64,000 nt of DNA from Hydractinia symbiolongicarpus (lineage: Eukaryota > Cnidaria > Hydrozoa > Anthoathecata > Hydractiniidae): assembly GCF_029227915.1 (NCBI RefSeq), contig NC_079879.1:11160001-11224000 (forward strand), given 5' to 3'. Numbering within the stretch: position 1 is the first letter of the stretch; the number at the start of each line of letters is the position of its first letter. Below, in pieces: positions 10,680 to 21,413 of the stretch. A program made the position numbers and the translations under genes. Below the pieces are notes generated by a model that saw nothing but the letters and a program-made list of their open reading frames with translations, had not been told where the DNA came from and made no database searches.

Positions 10680-13600
10680 CTATTTTTTACTTTTCTTGAT
10701 ATCACTGTTATTCGTCCGTAATTTCTGCCACAACGCTCTCCCTTTTTTCTCCGTTTTGCTCTCCTCCACCTCAATAGTTTTTGGAAATTCCGGCGTTGAA
10801 TTAGGCCTTTCAGCTTGACCTTTTTGTCTAATTTCAGGACTCGATTTACTAGCGAGCATGTGAACCTGAGTTGTTGGATATTTAAAACTGATACAATTTT
10901 CTTTGATGAAGTGGTTAACCACGCCTTCGAGATCAACGAAATTATCCGAAACACTCAATTCACAAAATGTACCGTGTACTATTGAGGCGAGTTTGCTACC
11001 TTCTAAAAAACTGACAGTTCTTTCATGGCTTAAGTCTTTCTTGTTTCCAATTATTAAACACGGTATACCACGTGTTTTCTTCTGCTGTTCTATCTGTTTA
11101 CTGATTTTTTGTATTTCGAAAAAACTGTTTCTGTTCGTTATAGAGTATATAAAGATCAACGCGTCACTCCAGATCAAATCATTTGTTCTTTTTGGCCAAT
11201 TTACCTGTAAGAATAAAAACTGATTGATAAAAAAATAAAAAGTACTAGTCGTTAGCTCGTAAAATATATCGCATATCCAAAAATTTTTCGTGTATTTTTA
11301 ACATAAAGTCGATCCATCGGCACTAAATTAGAAAAATCACGGTGGAGATGCCAACATAAGAAAAAGCATTCTCGTTATATTTTCCGTGACATAGCTTAGC
11401 GGCGCCAACATCTTGAAAATTGCCGCCCAATGAGGAGGGTGGAAAAGTATTTTTTGTATTCCCAATAAGCACAATGTCCACCCTACTTTAGTTTAAATGT
11501 TTGTGGTTAAACACTCAAAGGCAAATATCTAATTCGAGCCTTTTAGAAGCAGAATTAGCAAATAAACGCAAGTCTTAAGCAAAAGCACAGTAATTGGTTA
11601 TTTAAGGCCTTCTAAAAACTATTTCTTACCCCTCTTGCTGTATCTTTCATCTCGATATTAATTTCTTGATTGTTGAAGTTTATGCTTTTCCGAAATATTC
11701 CTTCTATATAAAAAACGTTTGAAAATAGAATTACCAAGTTTAGTATATGAGACATACATATATCAAAAAAATTATAAATTATTTGAAGGAAATTTTCGCG
11801 TAAAGAGATTTTCACGTAAAAAAGTTGAGGTGAAAAAAATTATTCGTAAATTTTGCCTCAATTTGCGAAATAAATTAAAAATGCTCATTCGCGGAAATTA
11901 ATTTTTAATAAATTGACATTTTCCCAAAGAAAAAACATTTCAGTCACAATAAAATAGCTTCCTGAGCTACTTTGAAAACGAAAGACGTAAATATACATAA
12001 AAAAATATCCTCTAACTTTCGGAATCGTTCCTCTTTCTTATAGTCTCCATTCGCGAAAATTTTTCCCGCAAAAATTTCTTCCCTTTCAAGGTAACTTACC
12101 TAACGAAGGATCATATTCTCCAATGAACCGACGGGTGAGGTATCGCACGATAAATGCTTTTAAAAAAAGATATGCAAGTCAGAAAAGAATCAACAACATT
12201 TTAAACAATGACTTTTTGCCTCGCCAACACCATACAAACTAGACAAAAAAAGTTAGAAGAACCTGGAAATGTGACCTGCAAAGTAAGACTTGTCAGACAA
12301 AATTTTGTACTTCCTCCTGATTTGCCTTTTACTTAAATTTTTACCCTGGATAAATAAAGAAAAAATAAAGGAAAATCTAGTGGTTTTTGCCTTCTTTGTG
12401 TGGTTCTACTTTACAGTTTCTTGAAGGAGAGAAAAACACGGCTAGCTTTTGTTTTATCATGGTTAAATTTCACTACCCAAGCAAAAGGCGGTATAAGAAA
12501 ATAAGACAGGACTTTGATAAATGTATTTGACTGCTAAGGTCTTTGTATTTCGTGCTCGCTAGAGCTTTTTTAACAACTAACTTATAATTTCTTGATTTCA
12601 GCGCAAGGCCAGAAAAATCTTAATTTAAAAAAAGAAAAATAATCCGCATGAAAAGATGACAGTTCATTTACACCTCCCAAAGCCTTGGGAACGAGGTCGG
12701 AATTTTTAATAAATAACAAAATAAAACAGAACAAACTTTATGTACGTAGAAACACTACCTGATTTTCCCACACCATCTTGTCCCAGTATTAGCAGTCTCA
12801 TAGTTCTCTTTCGATCACTGGAATTATAATGGTTATTGTTATTTACCACATCGAGGTTTTTTCTGCCGGTTGCCGGTGATTTTGGAGGGTTCATTGGACT
12901 TGTTTCGTCTTCCTTATTCTTCGTCCTACTTTCCGCGGCTGAATTTTCTTTCGATTTTTCTTTACTATAAGTTATCAATTCTCGTTTTATTTTTGCCCAG
13001 CCTAAAATAAGGAAGTCGGAGTTTTGATCAGATCTTTCACGTAAGTCAGCAACAAAACAAGAGATTCACAAACATGTTTTAATTTTCTCACCACAAACAC
13101 TTCATTAAAAACCGTTGTATACGTTCTCAAGTTAATTCACAAAAGAATTCCTTAACGTCAAGTGTGTATACTGGCTTATATGTAAAAATTCACAGCCAAA
13201 TACCAAGTATTATCAAATCCCAAAGAAACTGTTGCTAAATCACTTCAAAATACCGCCTTAACACGATAATCCCTAGTTTCAGCTTTAATGCTATTATCGC
13301 GCCCCATAACATATCAAAGTTTGTGTTTACATTTTAAACGGTATATTTCGTGAGGACATGATAATATAAATGTAATAACTGTCATATGCTGATATAATCA
13401 TAAATAATATGGTTATTTTTTAGAAAATTACACGCTCATCTGTCTGACATATCAGTACTTGAATTCTGTTAATGCCTGACATATTAAACGCATATAAAAA
13501 TACTTACAGTGTATTTATAAGTATTTTGGCGGGTAACTTATTTCAGTGCATTCAGTTTACCAAGATGACTTAAAATAAAACCTGGGGGTTTACGAACAAT

Positions 13601-16087
13601 ATTTTATTTATGAAAATAAAAAAAATTAAAAATTGTGAGTTTTTTTAACATGCTTTCTGGATGAACAACTATCTGGATTTGGAGAAAAAAAACATATTCC
13701 TGTTTTGTCAGATAAGTTTAGGGAACTGTGGCTACACACTAATAATACGTAAGTAAAACAAACAAACAAAGACGCACAACATACAAAAACAAACACAACA
13801 TGGCTTATACCAGACACTCACTAGCTATTCCAATCCGTATCTTTAAACATCGTTTCGTCAACGCGAATGTAAAGTACAAAGCGAACATCTTTCTCAAGGA
13901 GACTGGAAACGAAGTGCTTCCGTCTTATCTCCTGTTGTTATTGTTTTTAATGTCGATTAAGATGACTTGTGTGTTATTGTATGTGACGTGATATGACTAC
14001 ACAGTGAACCATTTTGAGTGACGAAAAACATGAAAATGTGTGGTATTTTCGGAAACAGGTAGTATTTTCGGAATCGGGTTGCATTTTCAGACTTTTAATT
14101 TCCCGCAAACGGTATCATTCGTTACGACCATATTACACCGAATATTATAAACATATATATAGATAGTAGGTCAAACCATGTTTTTTTTTAAATTTAAGAC
14201 TTTTGGGTATAAAGTAAGAGGGGGAGGGGTACATACTTAGCGTCTAGTGTATTATGGGAGAAGGTATTAGCCGTAGATATTTAAGGAAAGTCGGAAATTT
14301 TTCCTCTGCTCACCAACACTTTCCCCGAAAATCAAAAGCAAATGTCTCCTATAAGAGAGTTCTATGAAACGATTTCTAGCAAATACGAAAGTGTGGCTCA
14401 CCTGTCCTTCTTCTGGGTAGTTTAATAAATATGCTAAATTGTCGCTCTAAAACTTAACAATTCTCATGATCTAGTAATACGCTGTTCGTTAATGTAAACA
14501 ACCATATTGTTAATGAAAAATCTGAATTTTAATTTAAGTTAAAAATGAAAAAGAATTATCATCAGAAGCGAACTCGGAGCAGTGTATATATAAACAAAAA
14601 AATGTACACGCAACCAGCATGCTTGAATAGACGTGGATACAAAGAAAAAAAATCTTTAAAACTTCCAAGAATTTAAATTATTTTGCACTTTGTAAGTAAC
14701 AATAAGGAAAGAGGTCCAACTTTTGTGATTCTGCCTTGTTGATAATTTCGTGTGGAATTATTCGAACTTGCCTGCTGCGGACGTTTGTTTGTAGTCATTC
14801 AATGCCACTAATTGGGCCAGTTACACTTCATTTTTAAATTTTCCCCAGCAGGGATGAAATGCGTTAAGCATCCCACAAACGAGTACAATTCAAGAGAAAA
14901 CTGCTCAATTTTATTTCTTTTAATTTGTTTTTTATATGACACTCTACATAAAGGTTTCAGGTTTTGTATTAGCTTCTACATCGTTTTGTTGTTGTTTACT
15001 CTTCTTTATTTCCCTCCATACACTTTTTTCTGTTTATGTAAATATTGTTTCTATAAAGTTTATTCAATATTTATCAGCAAAAAAGTCTAAAAATCGCTAA
15101 AGTGAATTAAAAAAACATGATGGCGATAAAGGCTTCTATATTAAACCCAGACCACTTGAATGGCGAAGACATCTCAAAACGTCTAGGTCAAAAATAACCT
15201 CCACCTTGGCAACTTTTAGGATTTATTGCAAGAATCTTTTTGTGTATCAAAGAAGCATACATCATTGTGCAGAAGTGACATAATCTTTAGTTTTTAAAAA
15301 AATATTTTTTGTTCCAACTAGCAGCCTTATTAAATATTTTAATACTAGTCGGTGACCGGTGTAAAGAGCCTCGGGATGTGTGACCGGCGCAACAAAATTA
15401 CTTTTTTTATAAAACCATTTTATAAAAAACCGACTAGTTGCATTTCAGGGCGAAATTTAGCTGATGCCGAAAGGGGCGTATTTTTGAACCTTTTGTATTA
15501 CAAATACAATTTTTAAATACAAAACCATTTTAATTTAGCCAATTTAATTTTCCAAATGTTTACGTAAATGTTTTTTGAAAAGGAAGGGAAAAACTTTGAA
15601 CAATATGGAATAGTGGAATAAGAAAGCTATTTCTATAAAGATATATAACTTACCATACCTCACTAAAACTTTACACATATTAACTTTTTGTGTTTTCGTA
15701 ATGGAAGTGAAAGGAGCTTAAAAGGCTATTCTCCTTTTTACGGGTTGCAAAAGGGCGTTAAATATGGGCGTTTATCTAGGAGGGCGTTTTTTAAAGCTGA
15801 GCCGTTATTTTTATTTTACAGTGCTTTGAGAAGAAGTTATTTTGACATTATAGTTCACACTTACCTCCTTTTCCTTTGAAAGAACTTCGTGGACTTGAAC
15901 TTGGACTGCCTGGCGTTGGCGATACACGCCCATCTTCCCTACTGGGATCTGGAACTAACAGATCAAGATGGTTGATTTCCCTGAAACTTTTTTCCTTCTT
16001 CGCGCGTAATGCTTTCGGACTACCTTGTTCTTGCGAAGTGAGTGAAGAATCTGACGTTACAACGACGGAAATATCATCCATGGCCAT
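10680..16087 (-). CDS. Ras-like small GTPase (RERG/RASL-like) with N-terminal extension and atypical switch II
   Basis: Five exons on the minus strand (15865-16087, 12759-13001, 12100-12156, 11630-11703, 10680-11204) join in phase to give 373 residues. The start is the ATG at 16087 in good context (AAGAATGGCC). Residues 1-145 are a Ser/Pro/Lys-rich extension without a recognised domain. The G domain follows: P-loop GQDGVGKS (148-155); switch I EYDPSLE, with Ser at the position of the usual effector Thr (173); switch II DTARG (195-199), where Ras has D-T-A-G-Q; NKKD (253-256), giving guanine specificity; and a G5-like ELSVSDN. The tail (about 300-373) is basic and charged, ending in KKSKK with no CaaX box, as in the RERG group. 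Loss of the switch II Gly and Gln suggests weak or absent intrinsic GTP hydrolysis (inference). Subfamily placement is uncertain. Confidence 0.85.
11700..12100. repeat. CGCGAAA-type degenerate repeat in GTPase intron
   Basis: Several TTCGCG/CGCGAAA words occur near 11795, 11880 and 12050 between GTPase exons, as part of a motif cluster seen in many places in the window. No clear ends are visible. Confidence 0.4.
15345..15436. mobile_element. Short element with ACTAGTCGG terminal inverted repeats
   Basis: ACTAGTCGG at about 15346 and its reverse complement CCGACTAGT at about 15428 bound an ~90-bp AT-rich core inside the large first intron of the GTPase gene. Related ends (ACTAGTCGG or ACTAGTTGG plus a GGCCCGT-like word) occur near 19745 and 55560, so this is a dispersed non-autonomous family. 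Confidence 0.5.
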
Positions 16088-18424
16088 TCTTATGAAGTTA
16101 AATTTTAACAAATCCTTTCAACCAGATAAACCGTTATAAAAACACCAAAAAAAATTTTGTTTTCATAACTTGAATGACGTCATTGACTTTGTCTAAGTGA
16201 CTACTGCGTGTTGCGAATTTATAAAAACAAAAATGTGAACTTGTCTTGATAACAAAAAAACAAACTTGATGTCATAGTCAACAAAAAAATTGAAGTAGTT
16301 TAATTTCTTTAGAAACAACATTCACGTAGGCCGAGTAAAGGGATATAATTGCTGGGAGAATAAACGAATTTAAAATCTGTTAGCAAATAATTTACGTGTT
16401 TTCTTTCATACAGTAATATTGATCAAATAATACCCATGTCAGCTGAAATAAATTGTTAGTCAGTCATGATAAGTAAATTTTGTTTGATCGCTCTGTGTGT
16501 CGTATTGACACATCGCTAATTATAAGCTCACATTATCATTCAAACACAAATGTATACAAACTTGCATTATATTATGTTTTTCACAAAAAACAAAAAAATT
16601 TAAACTTTTGTTATTTAATTAGCATTAAAGTGTAACGAAAAGATATTGCAACCGTTATATTGTAAATAAGCACTCATAAACACGCGGTTAAGTCGTTCTT
16701 CTCCTATGTTGACAAATCTTTTCCCGCGAATTTTCAATTATTTCTCGTAACGAAAAGTTGTCGTAACCGTTACGTTGTAAATAAGCACTCATCAAACTGA
16801 GAAAATAAAAAAAATAAAAAACAGGGCTTTTAAAATCGAATTTTCTTTAAAGGATCTCAAGCTTCATATTGCTTATAAAAAGAGTTTTTAACGATTTCAT
16901 ACTTTAATATAAATTCAGCCAGTTTTTCAGTTTCTTTGAAATTTTTTTATAAAAAAAAATTGGAAGGGAAATACAATAGTTCTTTATATTTATATCACTT
17001 TTTTCGTTTACTAAAACCTTCCTTTAAAACAGCGTTATTATGGTATGATAAAATTTGTGAGAAACATAGATTTCAGTTGTCTGTCAGCAATTTGTCAAAC
17101 TATTTTATTATGGTAAGAACTTTAAAACTGTTTCAATAACGGCTCTGTTTTTAGTTTCTAAAAGCTTTTTTGAAACAAACGTACAAATAATTATTGACGT
17201 CCTGGTAAAAAGCTTCTTTCCAACGATAATCTGCGACAAAGACCAGACTTTATTTTCTTTAATATTTGTCCTAAACTCCTTGTTTTCTTGCTGCAGAAAA
17301 CTTTATGACGGAGATTGAACTCTGAAATTTACATTCCATCAAATTTAAGCTCGCGAATATTATTAGAATCCTTGAGTTCGTTCGATCAATAAGTTTTAAA
17401 GTGAAATTGGCACTTCAAAGAGAAACTGGTAAAACATTTTGACATGTACTTTTAAGGAGGAAGGGAGGCGGTATTTTATGAAAAGAAATCTTAGACCAAA
17501 TGTTAACCGTAAGAATTATAAGTATAAATTCTCATTAAAATATATACATCGAATGTGTAAAATATTTTTTCTTGACTATTCCTCTTTTATGTCTGTGTCG
17601 TTCCAAAAATGAAACAACCAACTCATGTCTCTCTCTCGTTTATCTTTAATATCAGCAGTCCCTAAATGAAAGAAAAATTTTTAATTTAATGATATGCAAG
17701 TATCAAATAATCGCAGCAATAGTAAACTGATATGAAAAACTACATTGTTTGCGACGTTTCGGGTACAATTTTTCAGTCCCTTCAGTACGATTCTCTTCCT
17801 AATTCGAATTTTAAGCGTAAACAGGGCTTTGACTAATTCGAATGTTTTTTTGTTCTTGGACTTTTTTGCAAAACTTTTAAAAATGACCATTCGCGAAAGT
17901 TTATTCAGTACAAATTTTTAAAATTGTCGATTCGCGAAAGTTTATCCACTGAAAAAAATTTGCTGTTTTTGAAAGTTATTTCTTAACTCTCCCTCACTTG
18001 GGCCACCTTTTTTATACGAAAACGAAAAATCTCGAAAGTTTATCTCCCCAAAACTTTCCGATTTCGGATCTTGCGAAAGTTTATCGGGAAATTTTATCCT
18101 AAATATTTCGCGAGTTTTTGGATTCACGAAAGTTTCTCCGAATAAAGTATGGTTCTTACTGTTAAACTTTGTACATATTAAGACAAAATTTATTAAGCAT
18201 TGACTGCTTAAGAATGTGTGTTTGAACACCCGAAACGTCACAAACAATAGTTTTTCGTATAAATCGAATCATTAAACACGGGCATCCCGCAAAGGAAAAG
18301 ACGTTTTTTAAAATTTAAAGACGTAAATTCAACATCACTTATCACCTCTGGTTGTTTTTAAGAGATACGTCCCGCAGAGGGTAAAAAAAGTATAAATTCT
18401 GTACCCTAAACACCTTCCATTTGA
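16088..18424. other. Intergenic region with GTPase promoter and repeats
   Basis: The right side lies downstream of the 277-residue gene and the left side holds the GTPase upstream region. No TATA box was recognised with confidence. From about 17880 to 18140 the sequence is full of CGCGAAAGTTTATC-like words (near 17890, 17933, 18030, 18072 and 18125), which create a false 101-codon ORF on the minus strand. No gene is supported. Confidence 0.6.
17880..18140. repeat. Cluster of CGCGAAAGTTTATC motifs
   Basis: At least five near copies of GCGAAAGTTTAT(C/T) are spaced about 40-100 bp apart. Shorter relatives occur near 11795-12060, 37290-37350, 39655-39715, 40960-41160 and 44660-44750. They look like decayed copies of one repeat family with an internal periodic motif. 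Confidence 0.6.
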
Positions 18425-19258
18425 TCACGCACTTTTTATTTTTGAGTATCTTTTCTTCGTTTTTAATATCTTTTCTTCTATTTTTCCATTGTTAGATAGC
18501 TTTGTGTCTGCATCGATGGACTTTCGTCTCATTTGCACTACGATGTTTCTCAAAGTATTCCAAGGATTTTTTTTCTTTTTCTTTTTAAGTTTAGACTGCT
18601 GCTCTTGTAACCCTTTAATATTAACAACATCCTCCATCCAATCTTTCAAAGTTGCGAATTGTCGTTGAACGATATTGTTGGGTTCTTGTTGTTCCCATTT
18701 ATCAATTTCATTGTTATAACATTCGGGATCTACAAAAATAATCGGCGCGATCATCTCTTCGTCTGCCACATAAACCTTCTCCTTGCTTTTCTTCTTTTGT
18801 TGTGTCACCATGGAAACAGGTGTTAACTCGTGCATGGCATTACTTTTCTTAATTGGGTGTTCGGTGAAGTCACATTGATCTGTTTGAACAGATTCATTTC
18901 GCTTTCGTGGAGCTGCAGGGATCATTGCATCTCCAGTTGTCACAACGCCATTTTGAAGCTCGGCGCTATCATGAAACCTTTTTGAAAACATGGAGGAGGG
19001 TATTACTGGTAGGTTCCATTCTCTCACATCACGTGACTTTCTAGGACTGTATTTAAACATAATGCCTCCATTGATTTCTGGAGTTTTATTATTTTGATAA
19101 TATAAGAGCTGTTCTCTTTGAGGACGATTTGCACTGTGTTGAAAATTTTCTCTGTAATGGTCATATCGCTTTCTTGGAGAAATCACAAAATCATCGTCAT
19201 CTAGATCGTAATCTTCATAAAATGTCTTCCTTTGTGCTCTGAAAACCTTATGAGACAT
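18425..19258 (-). CDS. Unrecognised charged protein, paralogue of the 746-residue neighbour
   Basis: A single long open frame of 277 residues begins at an ATG preceded by AGAA. The product is very basic and acidic by turns and mostly disordered, with no signal peptide, membrane segment or known catalytic motif. Three short blocks match the neighbouring gene at 21414-25201 in the same order: VISPRKRY near residue 26; EWNLPVIPS near residue 80; and a C-terminal pair TLKDWMEDV with PWNTLRNIV separated by a Lys-rich spacer. It lacks the neighbour's two C-terminal exons and ends KIKSA. This suggests an old tandem duplication followed by divergence. Function is unknown. The basic C-terminus could bind nucleic acid, membrane or cytoskeleton (inference only). 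Confidence 0.72.
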   Translation of the reverse strand: MSHKVFRAQRKTFYEDYDLDDDDFVISPRKRYDHYRENFQHSANRPQREQLLYYQNNKTPEINGGIMFKYSPRKSRDVREWNLPVIPSSMFSKRFHDSAELQNGVVTTGDAMIPAAPRKRNESVQTDQCDFTEHPIKKSNAMHELTPVSMVTQQKKKSKEKVYVADEEMIAPIIFVDPECYNNEIDKWEQQEPNNIVQRQFATLKDWMEDVVNIKGLQEQQSKLKKKKKKNPWNTLRNIVVQMRRKSIDADTKLSNNGKIEEKILKTKKRYSKIKSA

Positions 19259-21413
19259 TTCTTCCCTTTTTTATTTTTTCTTTCTTTTTTCTGCAGTATC
19301 ACAACTTCATGTAGAAAAACTCTTTTCATAACACTGATAAAGTTAATATTGAACATTTTTTCTTTTGTGGTCGAGATAGTTTACTTTTCCTGGATTCAAA
19401 CAATATGAATTTTAATGAAACAAAACTCATTACTCATAAAAATTGATTTTTAAATTTCAAAACGCGTTCGTGTAAACTGTACACGAACGTTCATACAAGT
19501 CATGCTAACATTATAGGTATCTTAATATTCTAGAAGGGCTTGGTTGGTAGATTTTCGTGATAACGAACATCAGCGTTAACGAGTACCCTTTTCATCGAAC
19601 TTAACTTGTAGAAACTAAGGGTTACCAAACAACAAAACAGCCCGTTATTTAACGGTGTGTCACAAGATTAGATTTCTAATGCACTGTCTTTTTAATCTTT
19701 TTGATGACATCACAGATTTAATCAACCATGTCAATATCCTCATACTAGTCGGGGGCCTGTGGAAAACTCCACAGGTTTGCCCGTCCGTCTCTTTTAGCCT
19801 CGCTACTTGCAGTACCATTTTGCGTGACAGATAGTCGTTAACCCTGCATTTCGTGTTTCCGTAACAGGACGCGCTTTTAGCGGACAGACAGACGGACGAC
19901 AGCTGTTATTAAAGAGACTAGCTGAGAGCCCGTGTAAATATTTACGGGGCCGCTGTGCTTTATAAACAGACAAACAGAATACGGCTATTAGTAAAGAGAT
20001 ATGATGCAGTCATTTCGTACTTCCACGAAATTTGGATGAGGTAGAAAGATGTCTTAACGATGTCAAAAACGGGTTGATTATTAACCTCAAAAACTTCAAT
20101 TAAAATAAAAACACAACCCGTTGTTACCCCATCCAGACAAAAAATTAGTCAGCATTTTTTATTTTTTTATTTTTGCGGATTAAGGTTTAAATTTGCAAAA
20201 TTGTCGGTGTAAATAAGAATTAATTGCAGTTGAAAAAAAATTCGAGGTATTACTGGTTAGTGGAAACTGTCCTTTTATTGAATCAACAAACTTTAGACGT
20301 TTATATTACAGTAAAGATGTAGCTCAACCTTTTGCCCTGTTGATGAAGTTGATAGCGGTGAAAAGGCCATCGCTGGCCACTCCGTAATAACGGCTCAGGG
20401 GCAACAAGACCCTGGGGACGAGGTTGGGTGTAGCTACCGAACTGCATTTAGCACAAGAAAGATTTAAAAATTTTTTTGCAGCAAACTGTATTATTTGGCT
20501 ACTTTCCCTTTTTACCCAGAGGTAGTTGACAGCTAGCTAGATAGGCCCCGGTTGAAGCTTAATAAAAATGTGATTGATAAAAGTAAACAGAAATAATGCT
20601 GGTTAAGAGCAAAAGCTGTTGTGCCAAACTACCCCAACATTTGGTTTAATTAAAAATGACACATAATTATGTTTATTATTTTTTTCTTTCAGAAATAACT
20701 TATATTATACTCTGGATTATTTCTTCCTTGGACGCCACCTTCAGCTAATCACCTCAAGGACAATCTCATTCCACCTACACTTATTCTCCATCAATCAATC
20801 TTTGGTTAATTTCTTTTGGTTGATTCGTGCAAGCTTTTCGTTGTTTAGTGTTAAGAACTCCGTTTCCACAATCCTACTTCCTTAATAACGACACACCGTA
20901 CTACGCTTTTGGTCAAAATTGTATCCCGGATGTCAGGAAAGATACAAGATAACCTGGGGAGGAGGTTGATGTTAAATAACTTTTTTTTATCTATCAGAAT
21001 GAAAAATTACGTTTTGGAACTAAAGTAATTGAATTTTAAGCAGACAGTTGTATTTCTGTCAAATTTTAATCAGTTTCTGATGACGCCACGCAAAAAGCAT
21101 TACAACCATTTTGTTCTTTTCGTTACATATTAACTGTAGCTACTATTTTAGATTTCATTTAAAAGCTTATCAGAAGTTATGGGGAAAGGGAAAATCCTTC
21201 TGATTTATAGGCGCACAAAAAGTCCTGTATATTTACCATAACATTTATCAACAAACTAACTACATGAAGCTCCTAAATTATAATTACATAAGTTTACATT
21301 TAAATGAAAGTGGACAAACACGTGACGCCAACATTTTAACGTCGCGTTGCAAGTAAATGTCGGCGACAAGATCAAGTGAAGTATATTCTTCATCTGTTTT
21401 TTTTTTTTCAATC
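19259..21413. other. Intergenic region, repeat-rich
   Basis: Contains the 277-residue gene's promoter side, ACTAGTCGG-type elements at about 19744-19999, and fragments of a MITE whose end reads CCTGGGGACGAGGTTG (near 20410) or CCTGGGGAGGAGGTTG (near 20950). No coding exon was recognised. Confidence 0.6.
19744..19999. mobile_element. Two adjacent ACTAGTCGG-type repeat copies
   Basis: The first copy begins ACTAGTCGGGGGCCTGTGG and ends near 19915 in GTTATTAAAGAG. A second begins immediately, ACTAGCTGAGAGCCCGTG at about 19917, and ends near 19998 in CTATTAGTAAAGAGA. Both have the same start-to-end logic (a CCCGTG-type word after the start, a TATTA-type end) and internal GACAGACAGACG runs. A shorter relative is at 55560-55676. 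Confidence 0.6.

Noticed and set aside
17942-18247. 101-codon minus-strand frame
   Set aside because: It runs through the CGCGAAAGTTTATC repeat cluster, and no start context, homology or splicing evidence supports it.
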